This document shows positions 7,212 through 15,238 of a DNA stretch of 34,281 bases, piece after piece. Below the pieces are notes generated by a model. The model saw only the letters and a list, made by a program, of their open reading frames with translations, was not told the DNA's origin and did not search any database. This DNA comes from Nitrospiria bacterium (lineage in GTDB: Bacteria; Nitrospirota; UBA9217), in NCBI GenBank assembly GCA_919902495.1, contig CAKKRC010000084.1, positions 1-34,281 on the forward strand. The letters are read 5' to 3'. The translations under genes were made by a program, and so were the position numbers. Within the stretch, counting starts at the first letter, position 1, and each line of letters starts with the position of its first letter.

Positions 7212-9230
7212 TTACGTTTTCTCGATCACGAACAGCAGCTGCTTCTCCCGGACCGTTTCGTTCAGCTTCACGCAGACCTCGGCGATACGGCCGTCAAAAG
7301 GCGCAAGAACGGCGTTCTCCATCTTCATCGCCTCAAGGTTCGCCATCTCTTCGCCCTTCCGGACGACGTCATCCACTTTCAGGGCGCCGCGGCCCGGATT
7401 GCCGATCCGCCAGACGCTGCCGTTGATCGGCGCGCCGACATCGCCGGCCGCCTTGGCCATCCGCACCTCGGTCTTCTTCGCCCTCGGGGTCTCCACGGTG
7501 TACACCCGGGTCTTGTTGTTCACGCGCATCACGACATCGATGATCCCGTCGTGCTCTGCCCCGACGGAGACCAGCTCGAGAGAGTGGGGCTTGCCCCCGA
7601 GCTCGAAGTCGACCTGCTCGCCCGGTTTCCGGAGCCCTTCGCGCCATACATCCGTGGGGAGCACGAGCGGCGCCTCGCCGAACTTGTCGCGGAACTCGAA
7701 GTACTCCAGCGCGTCCTTGGGATGCATCAGCCACAGGATGAACTCCTCGTCCGTTACATCCCTCCCGAGGGTCTCGCCAAGCTCCCGGCGGAGCCGGGCG
7801 AGGTCGTCCTCGGCGACCGATTCGAGCGGCGAGAGCTCCTTCCGCTCCCGGACCTTCGCCTGCCAATCCTCGCCGAAGGCGCTCCGGTACACCCAGTCCG
7901 CGGGCCAGCCGACCGGCAGGCGGCCGTAGTTGCCGAGCAGCAGGTTCTTGAAATCGCCGGGCGCGTTCCGGAAGAGCAGCAGCAGCTCCTCCTGCTCAGG
8001 CCTGGTCATGGCGTCGAGGTCCTGGACCTTTTCCTCGACGAACTTCACCATAAGTTCGATAATGTGCTGAACTCCGACGTCGCCGCGCTCCTTGGCGTAC
8101 TTGTTCACGATCCCGCTGCAGGTCACCCAGGTGATCTGGGAGCCGGGCGTGACGTCGAAATACTTCACGATGCGGTTGTACAGGGACATGAGCTTCAGGA
8201 CCGCCGGCATGAGGTGCAGGAACTCGGCCTTCTGCGCCTGTTCGAAGGAGCTGGGGAACGCGCCGCCGGGCATCTTATGGAGCGTGACCGTGTGGTCCAA
8301 TCCTTTAAAGGGCGACTCCGCCCAGTCGTAATCGCTGATCCACTCGCGGACCTTCCGGACCGCGGCCTCCGCTTCCTGCCGGTCCATATGCACCGGGATC
8401 CCCGATTCCTCGAAGATCGCCTGCACGGCGAGGATGGGCGAATGACCGTAGAACCGGACCAGCGAGTCCTCTTCCACGTCGAAGATGGTCGCGCCGGCCT
8501 TCGCGGCGGACAGCAGGGCCGGGATCGCCAACCCGTCGGTGATGTGGCGGTGGTAGTTGATCACCAGGCCCGGGTACGCCTGCTTGATCGCGCTGATCAG
8601 GTTGCCGATGCGGGTCACATCGCCCACGCCGGCCATGTCCTTCACGCACAGCACGATCTCGTCCGTGCCGCCGCAGAGGTCCACGATGTCCCGGACCGTT
8701 TTGAGATAGTACTCGTTCGTTGCCCAGTCGGCAACGGTGAAAGATATGGTGGGCTCGAAGAGCCTCCCCCGCTTCATCACCACCTCGGCGACCGCGCGCA
8801 TGTTCCGCACGTCGTTCAGGAAGGAGAAGCAACGCCACACGTCGATGTCCACGGCGCCGACGGCCTCCTCGATCACGTTCTTCGGATAGGGCCGGTAGCC
8901 CCAGAGGTTGGTCTCGCGGATGAGGGTCTGGAGCAGCACGTTCGGCATGAGCTTCCGGAGCAGCGCGGTCTCCTCGAAGGGGCTTTCCCGACGGTTCATG
9001 ATGCCCACATGCCAACGGGCGCCGCCGTGGCACTCGGCGCTGAACAGTCCCATGCGGTCGTAGTGCGGCGCCAGGGTCTTGAGATCGTGGATGCGGTGGC
9101 GGTTTTTGAAGTCCGACTGCCCGGCGTCGCGCATTCCGACGGAAGTGAAGCAGGCCCCCTTGAGGGCGCGGAGGGCCTTGATGATCTCTTTGGGCGACAT
9201 GCCCGGCTTGACGAATACAGGGTCGTTCAT
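7212..9230 (-). CDS. pycB: Pyruvate carboxylase subunit B-like carboxyltransferase with biotin carrier domain
   Basis: A 672-residue protein. Order: HMGL-like TIM-barrel carboxyltransferase domain (about 10-290), conserved carboxylase/PYC_OADA domain (about 300-500) and a C-terminal biotinyl domain with the biotinylation motif EAMKMEN. The catalytic carbamylated-lysine region is present (CVKDMAG), as is the metal-binding HxH (NYHRHITDG). Several usual substrate-site residues differ: the common RDAHQS is RDAGQS, GGATFD is GGARWH, and HTHDTxG is YHRHITDG. The acceptor may therefore not be pyruvate; oxaloacetate decarboxylase or 2-oxoglutarate carboxylase large subunits are related alternatives. 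The start at 9230 (MNDPVFVK) has AGGA five bases upstream. It follows the carbonic anhydrase gene by 14 bases. Confidence 0.85.
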   Translation of the reverse strand: MNDPVFVKPGMSPKEIIKALRALKGACFTSVGMRDAGQSDFKNRHRIHDLKTLAPHYDRMGLFSAECHGGARWHVGIMNRRESPFEETALLRKLMPNVLLQTLIRETNLWGYRPYPKNVIEEAVGAVDIDVWRCFSFLNDVRNMRAVAEVVMKRGRLFEPTISFTVADWATNEYYLKTVRDIVDLCGGTDEIVLCVKDMAGVGDVTRIGNLISAIKQAYPGLVINYHRHITDGLAIPALLSAAKAGATIFDVEEDSLVRFYGHSPILAVQAIFEESGIPVHMDRQEAEAAVRKVREWISDYDWAESPFKGLDHTVTLHKMPGGAFPSSFEQAQKAEFLHLMPAVLKLMSLYNRIVKYFDVTPGSQITWVTCSGIVNKYAKERGDVGVQHIIELMVKFVEEKVQDLDAMTRPEQEELLLLFRNAPGDFKNLLLGNYGRLPVGWPADWVYRSAFGEDWQAKVRERKELSPLESVAEDDLARLRRELGETLGRDVTDEEFILWLMHPKDALEYFEFRDKFGEAPLVLPTDVWREGLRKPGEQVDFELGGKPHSLELVSVGAEHDGIIDVVMRVNNKTRVYTVETPRAKKTEVRMAKAAGDVGAPINGSVWRIGNPGRGALKVDDVVRKGEEMANLEAMKMENAVLAPFDGRIAEVCVKLNETVREKQLLFVIEKT

Positions 9231-9244
9231 GCTTGTCCTATCCT

Positions 9245-9847
9245 CTACCCTTTGGTTGTACGATGCTCGCGAGCGGAAACCCCCATCTGAGTGACCTTCA
9301 GGTCCTTGATGAGCCCGTCCGAGATCGAGTATATCCATCCGTGGATGTAGAGCTTGCGGCCCCGGTCCCACGCCTTCTGGACGATCGTATTGTGCGTCAG
9401 GTTCTCCACCTGCCGCTTCACGTTCAGCTCGCACATTTCATTGAGCGTGATCCGTTTGTGCTTCCTGACGGACACCCGCACGTTCTCGAGCCAGTGTTCC
9501 AGCATCCCGTACGTGGCGTTCTTCTTGACGGCCGCGATGCCGCCGCATCCGTAATGACCGCACACGATGATGTGCCTGACCTTCAGGACCTCGACGGCGT
9601 ACTGCAGCACGCACATCAGGTTCATGTCGGTATTGATGACCTGATTGGAGATGTTCCGGTGGACGAAAACATCGCCCGGCAAAAGTCCCGTGATCTGGTT
9701 CGCCGGCACGCGGCTGTCGGAACAGCCGATCCACAGGTACCTGGGCCGCTGCTGCTTCTTCAGCTTGGTGAAGAACCCGGGGTTCTCGATCTCGACCCGC
9801 CGGGCCCACTCCCTATTGTTCTCCAGCAGCCTGAGGATGTCTTTCAT
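9245..9847 (-). CDS. can: Beta-class carbonic anhydrase
   Basis: A 200-residue beta-carbonic anhydrase, interconverting CO2 and bicarbonate in the cytoplasm. The zinc site is complete: C-x-D-x-R (IGCSDSRVPA) and H-x2-C (CGHYGCGG). The start has GGGAG three bases upstream of the ATG. It lies between the two carboxylase subunit genes, 14 bases upstream of the pycB-like start, so it is almost certainly co-transcribed with it. The obvious role, inferred from position, is supplying bicarbonate to the biotin carboxylase encoded just upstream. The N-terminus matches Can-type rather than cyanobacterial carboxysomal enzymes. Confidence 0.95.
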   Translation of the reverse strand: MKDILRLLENNREWARRVEIENPGFFTKLKKQQRPRYLWIGCSDSRVPANQITGLLPGDVFVHRNISNQVINTDMNLMCVLQYAVEVLKVRHIIVCGHYGCGGIAAVKKNATYGMLEHWLENVRVSVRKHKRITLNEMCELNVKRQVENLTHNTIVQKAWDRGRKLYIHGWIYSISDGLIKDLKVTQMGVSAREHRTTKG

Positions 9848-9903
9848 GTTCTCCCGGCAACCACTGACGTCAAAATATCATTACCGCAACGGAAACGTCT
9901 ATC

Positions 9904-10060
9904 TCTCGCAAAGCCGCAAAGACGCAAAGAACGGCAACGACATAATTTTGAGAAAGGCCCCTGAAATTGCTAAGACCTGAATCAATATCCTGTTCTTCAT
10001 TCTAATTAATAGCTTATTTCTGTGAGGCTTATCCCTTTGCGTCTTTGCGTCTTTGCGAGA
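9904..10060 (+). repeat. Inverted repeat of CGCAAAG units in the carboxylase operon
   Basis: The left arm 9904-9929 (TCTCGCAAAGCCGCAAAGAC and onward) and right arm 10035-10060 are reverse complements with one mismatch in 26, separated by 105 bases of AT-richer DNA. It fills most of the gap between the pycA-like and carbonic anhydrase genes. It could act as an mRNA processing or stability element, or be a spreading intergenic repeat. Confidence 0.65.
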
Positions 10061-10087
10061 AAACAATCTTTTCTTGTGTTATCTTCT

Positions 10088-11545
10088 CTACATCCACTTC
10101 TGCGGCCCCAGGGCCGAGATCTCGGCGACATAGCGCGCGATCTTGAGCACGTCGTCCTCGCTGTTGTCGTCGCTGAACATGGAGATGAGCTCGTCCAGAT
10201 GCTCCTCGATGAACCGCGTGGAGAACTCACCCGCAATGAACGACGGGTGGCGGATGATGCTGAGCAGCAGCGGCTGCAGCGTCTTGACGCCCTCCACCCG
10301 GAGGTTCCTTCCCAGGCAGCGGTCCATGACGCGGATCGCGCCCTTCCTGTCCGCGCCGGCCGTCATGAGCAGCATGAACAGCGAGTCGTAGTAGGGGGGG
10401 ATGTCGCCGCCCTCGTAGACGCCCGAGGCCACCCGCACGTTGGGGCCCATGGGGGTCTGGAGCCGGGTGATCTTCCCGAAGGAAGGGCTGAAGGTCTTCG
10501 GGTCCTCGGCGTTCAGCCGGACCTCGAGGGCCCACCGGTTCGGCCGGATGTCGGCCTGCTTGAACGGCAGCTTCCTGCCCACGGCCGTGTCCAGCATGAT
10601 GCCGACGATGTCGAGGCCGGTGATCAGCTCGGTGATGCCGTGCTCCACCTGCAGGCGGGTGTTGACCTCGAGGAAGTAGAACTTCTTCGTGGCCGAGTCG
10701 AAGATGTATTCCACCGTCCCCGCGGTGACATAACCGATCTCGCGCATGAGCCGGGTGGCGGTAAAGCAGATCTCGTTCCGCAGATTCTCATCGAGGCTGG
10801 GCGACGGGGCCTCCTCGATGATCTTCTGGTTCCTGCGCTGCAGGGTGCACTCGCGCTCGTAGAGATGCACGACGTTCCCGTGGGCATCCGCCACGATCTG
10901 CACCTCGATGTGCCTGCCGCGCTCAATGTACTTCTCGACCAGGATGGTATCGTCGCCAAAGGACTTCTTCGCCTCGGACCGGGCCTGGGCCAGGCCCTGA
11001 ACCAGTCCTTCGTTGTTCTCGACCTTGACCATGCCCTTGCCGCCGCCGCCGGCGGAAGCCTTGATGATGATCGGGAACGCGACATGCTCTTCCGTCATCC
11101 ACTTCTTGATCTGCTCCACGTCGGTGACGTTGCTGACACCGGGGATGATGGGCACGCCGGCCTTGCGCGCCAGCTTCTTCGCCTGGATCTTGTCCCCCAT
11201 CAGGTGGATGACCTTCGGCGGCGGACCGATCCAGATCAGGCCCGCGTCGATCACCTTCTGGGCAAAGGACTCGTTCTCCGCCAGAAATCCCCAGCCGGGA
11301 TGGATCGCGTCCGACCCGCTCCGGAGCGCCGCGTCGATCATGCGGTCCATGTTGAGGTAGGACTCGACGGGCGGGGCCTCGCCGATGTGCACGGCGGAAT
11401 CCGCCATGAACACGTGATGGGCGAGCCGGTCCGGGGAGCTGTACACGGCGGTGGTGGGAATGTTCCGGTCGCGGCAGGTGTGCATGACCCGGACCGCGGG
11501 AACACCCCGGTTCGCGACCAGGACCTTGGTTATTGTTCGTTCCAT
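10088..11545 (-). CDS. pycA: Biotin carboxylase (pyruvate carboxylase subunit A-like)
   Basis: A 485-residue ATP-grasp biotin carboxylase that carboxylates the biotin of a partner carrier using ATP and bicarbonate. Visible motifs: VLVANRG at the N-terminus, HPGWGFLAEN, MGDKIQAKKLA, the glycine loop KASAGGGGKGM, EKYIERGRHIEVQ and FLEVNTRLQVEH. Two positions differ from the common consensus: NRGEIAVR is NRGVPAVR, and the QRRHQK nucleotide-contact motif is QRRNQK. The length fits a stand-alone subunit without its own biotinyl domain, which the pycB-like protein supplies. ATG 11545 (MERTITK) has GGGAG eight bases upstream; ATG 11551 is also possible. A promoter lies at 11675-11703. Confidence 0.88.
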   Translation of the reverse strand: MERTITKVLVANRGVPAVRVMHTCRDRNIPTTAVYSSPDRLAHHVFMADSAVHIGEAPPVESYLNMDRMIDAALRSGSDAIHPGWGFLAENESFAQKVIDAGLIWIGPPPKVIHLMGDKIQAKKLARKAGVPIIPGVSNVTDVEQIKKWMTEEHVAFPIIIKASAGGGGKGMVKVENNEGLVQGLAQARSEAKKSFGDDTILVEKYIERGRHIEVQIVADAHGNVVHLYERECTLQRRNQKIIEEAPSPSLDENLRNEICFTATRLMREIGYVTAGTVEYIFDSATKKFYFLEVNTRLQVEHGITELITGLDIVGIMLDTAVGRKLPFKQADIRPNRWALEVRLNAEDPKTFSPSFGKITRLQTPMGPNVRVASGVYEGGDIPPYYDSLFMLLMTAGADRKGAIRVMDRCLGRNLRVEGVKTLQPLLLSIIRHPSFIAGEFSTRFIEEHLDELISMFSDDNSEDDVLKIARYVAEISALGPQKWM

Positions 11546-11674
11546 GATCATTTCTCCCAGGTCCCCAGGGACCAGTCAATTGAGCTCGGTGAGATTCGGT
11601 TGACCTTTTCCCGGACTGGTTGACGCCGCCCGTGGTGCCGGAGCGGTCTTCCCTTCGTGAGAAAAGCGAAGTTG

Positions 11675-11703
11675 AAAATACCATTTTTTTTCTAACTTGT
11701 AAA
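11675..11703 (-). promoter_or_regulatory. Sigma-70 promoter for the carboxylase operon
   Basis: On the minus strand: TTTACA (11698-11703), 17-base spacer, TATTTT (11675-11680). It lies about 130 bases upstream of the pycA-like ATG and gives a leader of roughly 120 bases. Confidence 0.5.
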
Positions 11704-11760
11704 GACCCGGTTTTACAGCGGACCCGACCGCGATATTCCTGTTCCCATTGAAAAACTCCG

Positions 11761-11769
11761 TGGTATAAT
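11761..11769 (+). promoter_or_regulatory. Extended -10 promoter for the 11835 gene
   Basis: TGGTATAAT is a perfect TGn-TATAAT element, 65 bases upstream of the ATG at 11835. It is divergent from the carboxylase operon promoter. Confidence 0.55.
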
Positions 11770-11834
11770 GACGCGTTCATGCGGCGACCGCGCCGCAGAG
11801 TTGCCGATCTACTTAATTACAGGGAGGGTGTTGC

Positions 11835-12413
11835 ATGAATCGATCTCTTCTCATTCTCATCGTCGGCGTCATCGCCGCTCTGGCCGTCACCGGGACAGCA
11901 TGGGCCGATCTCTCCAAGGCGGAAAAGAACCTCGATCGGGAATCGAAGCGGCTGGATGCTACCGCGGCGAAACCTGATGGTGAAAAAGCGGTGCTCAAAC
12001 AGATCGAAGCGGAGTTCCTGGTCAGCGACGCGCAGGTCCAGGCGCTCCGGGACCGGAAGCTCGGTTACGGCGAGATAGCCATCGTTCTCTCATTGGCGAA
12101 AAGGATGCCCGAAGGCGTTACCGAGGATACTATCCAGAAGGTCCTGTCCATGCGCCAGGGGCCGCCCGTGGCGGGCTGGGGCCAGGTCGCCCGCCAGCTG
12201 GGAGCCAAGCTCGGGGCGACCGTGAGCCAGGTCAAGAAAATGAACAACGACGCCAACCGCGAGATCAAGAAGGACCACGCCCGGGCCGGCAAGGCCGATA
12301 AGACCGATAAGAAAGCGCAGCAGGAATTACATCAGGAAAAGAAGGACCCCGAACCGCCGAGCACCTTCAAGGGCGACGGACGACCCATGAACCGCGGCGG
12401 CGGCGCGATGTAG
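11835..12413 (+). CDS. Exported hypothetical protein
   Basis: A 192-residue protein with a clear Sec signal peptide: MNRSLLILIVGVIAALAVTG followed by TAWA|D, predicted cleavage after residue 24. The mature part is mostly helical and charged. A central part (DAQVQALRDRKLGYGEIAIV ... LGATVSQVKKMNND) resembles repeats seen in small uncharacterised exported proteins of metal-reducing and sulfate-reducing bacteria. The C-terminus is a Lys/Asp-rich tail ending NRGGGAM. GGGAGGG sits seven bases before the ATG. No function is assigned. It stands alone, divergent from the carboxylase operon. Confidence 0.8.
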   Translation: MNRSLLILIVGVIAALAVTGTAWADLSKAEKNLDRESKRLDATAAKPDGEKAVLKQIEAEFLVSDAQVQALRDRKLGYGEIAIVLSLAKRMPEGVTEDTIQKVLSMRQGPPVAGWGQVARQLGAKLGATVSQVKKMNNDANREIKKDHARAGKADKTDKKAQQELHQEKKDPEPPSTFKGDGRPMNRGGGAM

Positions 12414-12466
12414 CAGCCTGCATCAGCCACTGGTTCGTACGGCGTGATACTGACGATCCCCCCTGA

Positions 12467-13306
12467 TCACCGGGCTACACGTGCCCGGCTGATCGCCCTT
12501 TCCAGGTTCCGGCTGATGCTCTCCTTGGCGTTCACAATGAAGATGCGGTCTTGTATGTGAAAGAGCTCCCGCTCGATCCGTACGACCGCGGGCGGATCGC
12601 TGCTTCGCTTCGCCAGCGCCTGCTCGAACATCGGCACCAGCTTGTCCTTCATCCGTAGCTCCGTGTCCATCAGAAAGACGGAGAGCTCCGGGGAAAGGTC
12701 CTGGACGCGATCGAGGAACGCCGTCACTTCACTGTCCGTGACCTGCTTGGGAGGCGAGGATTTCACCTCCACATAGAGAAGCGAGCCGTCCAGCTTCGCC
12801 AGCACGTCGTAGTCCCCGCCCACATTCGGCCGTCTGAACTTCACGCCCCAGAGCGCCTCGGCGCCGAACTCCCGCCTGAGCAGCTCCGCAACGTACCATT
12901 CCAGAGTCGGCCCGAAGCTGGTGATCGGCCTGTGCGACAGTGTATAGCCGGCGGCCCCTTCTTTGATCATCCTGATATCGCGAAGATAGTTGATATAGGT
13001 CCTGATGACCCGGGCTGTGGAATAGCGCGTCACCTCTTCGAGGGTGAACCGGTCCTGGTGCTTGATCACGTCGCGGAGAAACAGCCGGAAGGAATACTTA
13101 TGCAGGCCGGTGTAGAAGCCGTCGCGGAAGGGCTCGTCGGGGACCAGCAGGTCGTCGGGAGGCTCCTTCTTGTAAACCCGGAAGCCCCGGCGTTTGAGCA
13201 GCATGTCGAGCGGGGGCGCAAGCTCGTTCAGCGTCCTGCGCAGCCGCTTCACCTCGTCGCGGAGGAACGTCAGTTCTTCCGCATCATGGTCATCGAGCAT
13301 TGCCAT
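12467..13306 (-). CDS. Winged-helix plus PD-(D/E)XK nuclease-like protein
   Basis: From ATG 13306 (MAMLDDHD) this encodes 279 residues. The N-terminus is a short coiled coil (EELTFLRDEVKRLRRTLNEL). Residues about 70-125 look like a winged-helix domain (FTLEEVTRYSTARVIRTYIN). Residues about 135-185 hold a nuclease-fold core: E137 in a helix, D167 in GGDYDVLAKL, then E180 and K182 in LLYVEVKSSP, i.e. a full D...ExK site. It resembles Mrr/DUF-type DNA-binding restriction-like proteins but I cannot name the family. The longer frame to 13384 is unlikely, because it would read through a tandem repeat and into the DUF438 gene. Ribosome site evidence is weak. It is downstream of, and probably co-transcribed with, the DUF438 gene. 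Confidence 0.65.
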   Translation of the reverse strand: MAMLDDHDAEELTFLRDEVKRLRRTLNELAPPLDMLLKRRGFRVYKKEPPDDLLVPDEPFRDGFYTGLHKYSFRLFLRDVIKHQDRFTLEEVTRYSTARVIRTYINYLRDIRMIKEGAAGYTLSHRPITSFGPTLEWYVAELLRREFGAEALWGVKFRRPNVGGDYDVLAKLDGSLLYVEVKSSPPKQVTDSEVTAFLDRVQDLSPELSVFLMDTELRMKDKLVPMFEQALAKRSSDPPAVVRIERELFHIQDRIFIVNAKESISRNLERAISRARVAR

Positions 13307-13336
13307 GGCATAATTCTGGATGCTTGACAGGGATTG

Positions 13337-13374
13337 TTCCTGTCCCCTGTCCCCTGTCCCCTGTCTCCTGCCCC
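13337..13374 (+). repeat. Tandem 7-base repeat (CCCTGTC)
   Basis: About four consecutive CCCTGTC-like units, the last ones degenerate (TCTCCTGCCCC), lie between the DUF438 stop and the nuclease-like gene. Slippage here could change the spacing of the two genes. Confidence 0.6.
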
Positions 13375-14838
13375 TTACTCCCAATCGAGCAGCCGCTTCT
13401 GGCCTTCCAGCTTCCTGATGTCCGTCACGTCCTGGCTCACCTCGAGCGTGCCCTTGTACGTTCCCTTCTCGTCACGCACGGCAAAATACTGTATCAGCAG
13501 GAACCTGCCCTTCATCTGGATCCAGAAGTCCGCCTTATGGCGACTGCCCGCGCGGAACTCGTCCAGGATCCTCTGGACCATGGCGAAGCTCTTGGGCGGA
13601 TGGCAGTTCTGGACCTTCCTGCCGATGACGCCGGGGCTGCGGGGAAAGATGCGGTCCTTCGTGGCCGAGTAATAGCGCACCTCATCGTTCTCATCGACAA
13701 AGGAGATATCCACGGGCATGTGCTTCAGCATCATATTGACCTGCTCCATCGTCATCTGGCCTGTATCGAGCCTTACCATCCCTGGCCCGGCGCTGACCGG
13801 TTCGGGTGCGGCGCCGGCCCCGCCGGTCCAGCCCGCTTCCGGCGTGATCCAGGCATAGCCGATCTCTTCCTCGCCCTGCCGCACCTTCTGCCATTCCGCG
13901 TCGGTCAGGAGGCCGATGGCCATGGGGAACAGGATATGTTCTTCCTTATAGATCATGTCGCGGATGCTCTTGGAAAGATAGCGGAGCGTGTTCACCACGT
14001 CCGGAGCAAGCGCCTTGCTGACGCCGGCCGTGGCGCTCTTGAGCGCGACGCGGATGTCGTCATGGAGCGCCCACATGACCTGCGACGGACCGGTGATGCC
14101 GTGGACCTCGAGCACCGGGAACAGCTGGTTCTCCTTCCGGAGATAATGGAGGTCGATGCCCGACAGGCGCCCGACGATCGTCGTCAGGGCCGGCTGATCC
14201 TTCGCGAAGCGGGCCTTATCCGGCGAATCGCCGATCTTCGCAAGAACATGGTCGAGCTCGTGCAGGATCCCCTCGGCCGCCCGGTTCTCGATCATGTACG
14301 TGTGGACCGGATGGCCGCGTGGTACGACCGGCGCGTCCTGCGCCGAGAGCGATTCCTTGAAGACCTCTACGTGCACATCGCACAGCCGCTTCACCTCGCT
14401 CTCGGGCATGCCCTCGTCCATCAGCCGCTGCTCCATCTTCGCGATCTCCGACGGATCGATGTCCTTGATCAGCTCATGGAACTTCCGCTTGAGGATGTTC
14501 ATTTCCACACCCCCATGGAGGTCCCGCATGATGTCCTTCAGGACCTCCTGGCGGGCGTCGGCGTCCATGATCGGAGAGCCCCCCTCCTTCGCCGCGCCCA
14601 CGGCTGCATCCGTGCCGATCCTCTTCCTGATCTCCTCCGCGATGTCGTTGAGCAGCCGGCCCGGGTCGATGCCGCCGATTGCCGCGGCCTGCGCCACGGT
14701 CGCGACCTTGCCCACGGTCTTCCGCATGACCGCGCTCTCCAGCAACTTGAACTTGGGAGACCGCTCAACGAGATACTCCATCAGGAAGGGATATTCTTGC
14801 AAGAGATCGTCGATCTTGGTGTTCGCGTTCAGGTCCAT
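13375..14838 (-). CDS. DUF438 / hemerythrin / PAS domain protein
   Basis: A 487-residue cytoplasmic protein. Order: a DUF1858-like N-terminal module (about 5-65, KIDDLLQEYPFLMEYL), a DUF438 region (about 95-160, LKDIMRDLHGGV ... LKRKFHELIKDIDPSEI), a hemerythrin HHE-type four-helix bundle with spaced His/Glu ligands (HPVHTYMIEN, LHELDHVL, HYLRKENQLFPVLE, HDDIR, EEHILFP), and a C-terminal PAS domain (about 365-480) ending in a typical VTDIRKLEGQ. The hemerythrin part suggests a non-haem di-iron site sensing O2 or NO; the PAS adds another sensor. Such proteins occur in anaerobes and have been proposed to act in NO or iron-related sensing. GAGGAGGG precedes the ATG. Confidence 0.9.
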   Translation of the reverse strand: MDLNANTKIDDLLQEYPFLMEYLVERSPKFKLLESAVMRKTVGKVATVAQAAAIGGIDPGRLLNDIAEEIRKRIGTDAAVGAAKEGGSPIMDADARQEVLKDIMRDLHGGVEMNILKRKFHELIKDIDPSEIAKMEQRLMDEGMPESEVKRLCDVHVEVFKESLSAQDAPVVPRGHPVHTYMIENRAAEGILHELDHVLAKIGDSPDKARFAKDQPALTTIVGRLSGIDLHYLRKENQLFPVLEVHGITGPSQVMWALHDDIRVALKSATAGVSKALAPDVVNTLRYLSKSIRDMIYKEEHILFPMAIGLLTDAEWQKVRQGEEEIGYAWITPEAGWTGGAGAAPEPVSAGPGMVRLDTGQMTMEQVNMMLKHMPVDISFVDENDEVRYYSATKDRIFPRSPGVIGRKVQNCHPPKSFAMVQRILDEFRAGSRHKADFWIQMKGRFLLIQYFAVRDEKGTYKGTLEVSQDVTDIRKLEGQKRLLDWE

Positions 14839-14990
14839 GGTCCCTCCTCGGATACTGATACTATAGAAATGGTAGCACAGTTTTCCGACCCGTGCGGTCT
14901 CGCAGAAGCTTAGGGAAATTGTACAGGTGAGGCGGTCAGAGAGGTATGATACGGATCATCAAGAGATATGACTTTTCAAGCTTGATAGTT

Positions 14991-15119
14991 TCGTAAAAAG
15001 TCGAGAATTCCGTTTTTGCGAGCGTAGCGAAGCAATCTCGTGGTTCGTATTTGCCTGAAAAGTCAAGATTGCCGCGTCGCTCCGCTCCTCGCAATGACAG
15101 CAGAGGGGACTTTTTACGA
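14991..15119 (+). repeat. MITE-like element with 12-bp perfect terminal inverted repeats
   Basis: TCGTAAAAAGTC (14991-15002) and its exact reverse complement (15108-15119) enclose a 129-bp unit. Inside is a second inverted pair: GCGAGCGTAGCGAAGCAATC (15018-15037) against GATTGCC...CGCTCC...TCGC (15067-15092). This matches a class of intergenic 'GCGAGCGxAGCGAAGCAATC' palindromes found in many genomes. It carries no ORF and ends three bases before the stop of the small ORF at 15122. Confidence 0.75.
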
Positions 15120-15121
15120 GA

Positions 15122-15238
15122 TCATCGATAGAGAAGGGTCTTGAGCTGGCTGGCAGCGGTTAAGGCTTGCGGGCGGTAGTACTTTACCCACTCGCTGGTG
15201 TCCCGGTTCTCCCGGTTCTTTTCATGCATCGTGTTCAT
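15122..15238 (-). CDS. 38-residue small protein coupled to the thioesterase
   Basis: A short ORF starting MNTMHEKNRENRDTSEW and ending KTLLYR. Its ATG (15236-15238) overlaps the TGA of the thioesterase gene (15235-15237) as ATGA, the standard arrangement for translational coupling. The composition (Trp, two adjacent Tyr, mixed charge, VKYYRPQALTAASQLKTLLY as a likely amphipathic helix) looks like real protein rather than a random frame. No family is recognised. It stops just inside the edge of the MITE-like repeat, so the element may have supplied or truncated its 3' end. The only evidence is position and composition. Confidence 0.45.
   Translation of the reverse strand: MNTMHEKNRENRDTSEWVKYYRPQALTAASQLKTLLYR

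Noticed and set aside
7551-9290. Long plus-strand open frame opposite the pycB-like gene (579 codons)
   Set aside because: It is an antisense frame produced by high-GC codon bias. The translation is rich in His, Arg, Asp, Gly and Val without motifs, while the minus strand encodes a recognisable biotin enzyme.
10022-11623. Long plus-strand frame opposite the pycA-like gene
   Set aside because: Antisense shadow of the ATP-grasp biotin carboxylase; no family motifs and no ribosome site.
11748-11753. TTGAAA as -35 for the 11835 gene
   Set aside because: The spacer to TATAAT is only 10 bases.
13300-14913. Long plus-strand frame opposite the DUF438 gene
   Set aside because: Antisense shadow; the opposite strand has clear DUF1858, DUF438, hemerythrin and PAS features.
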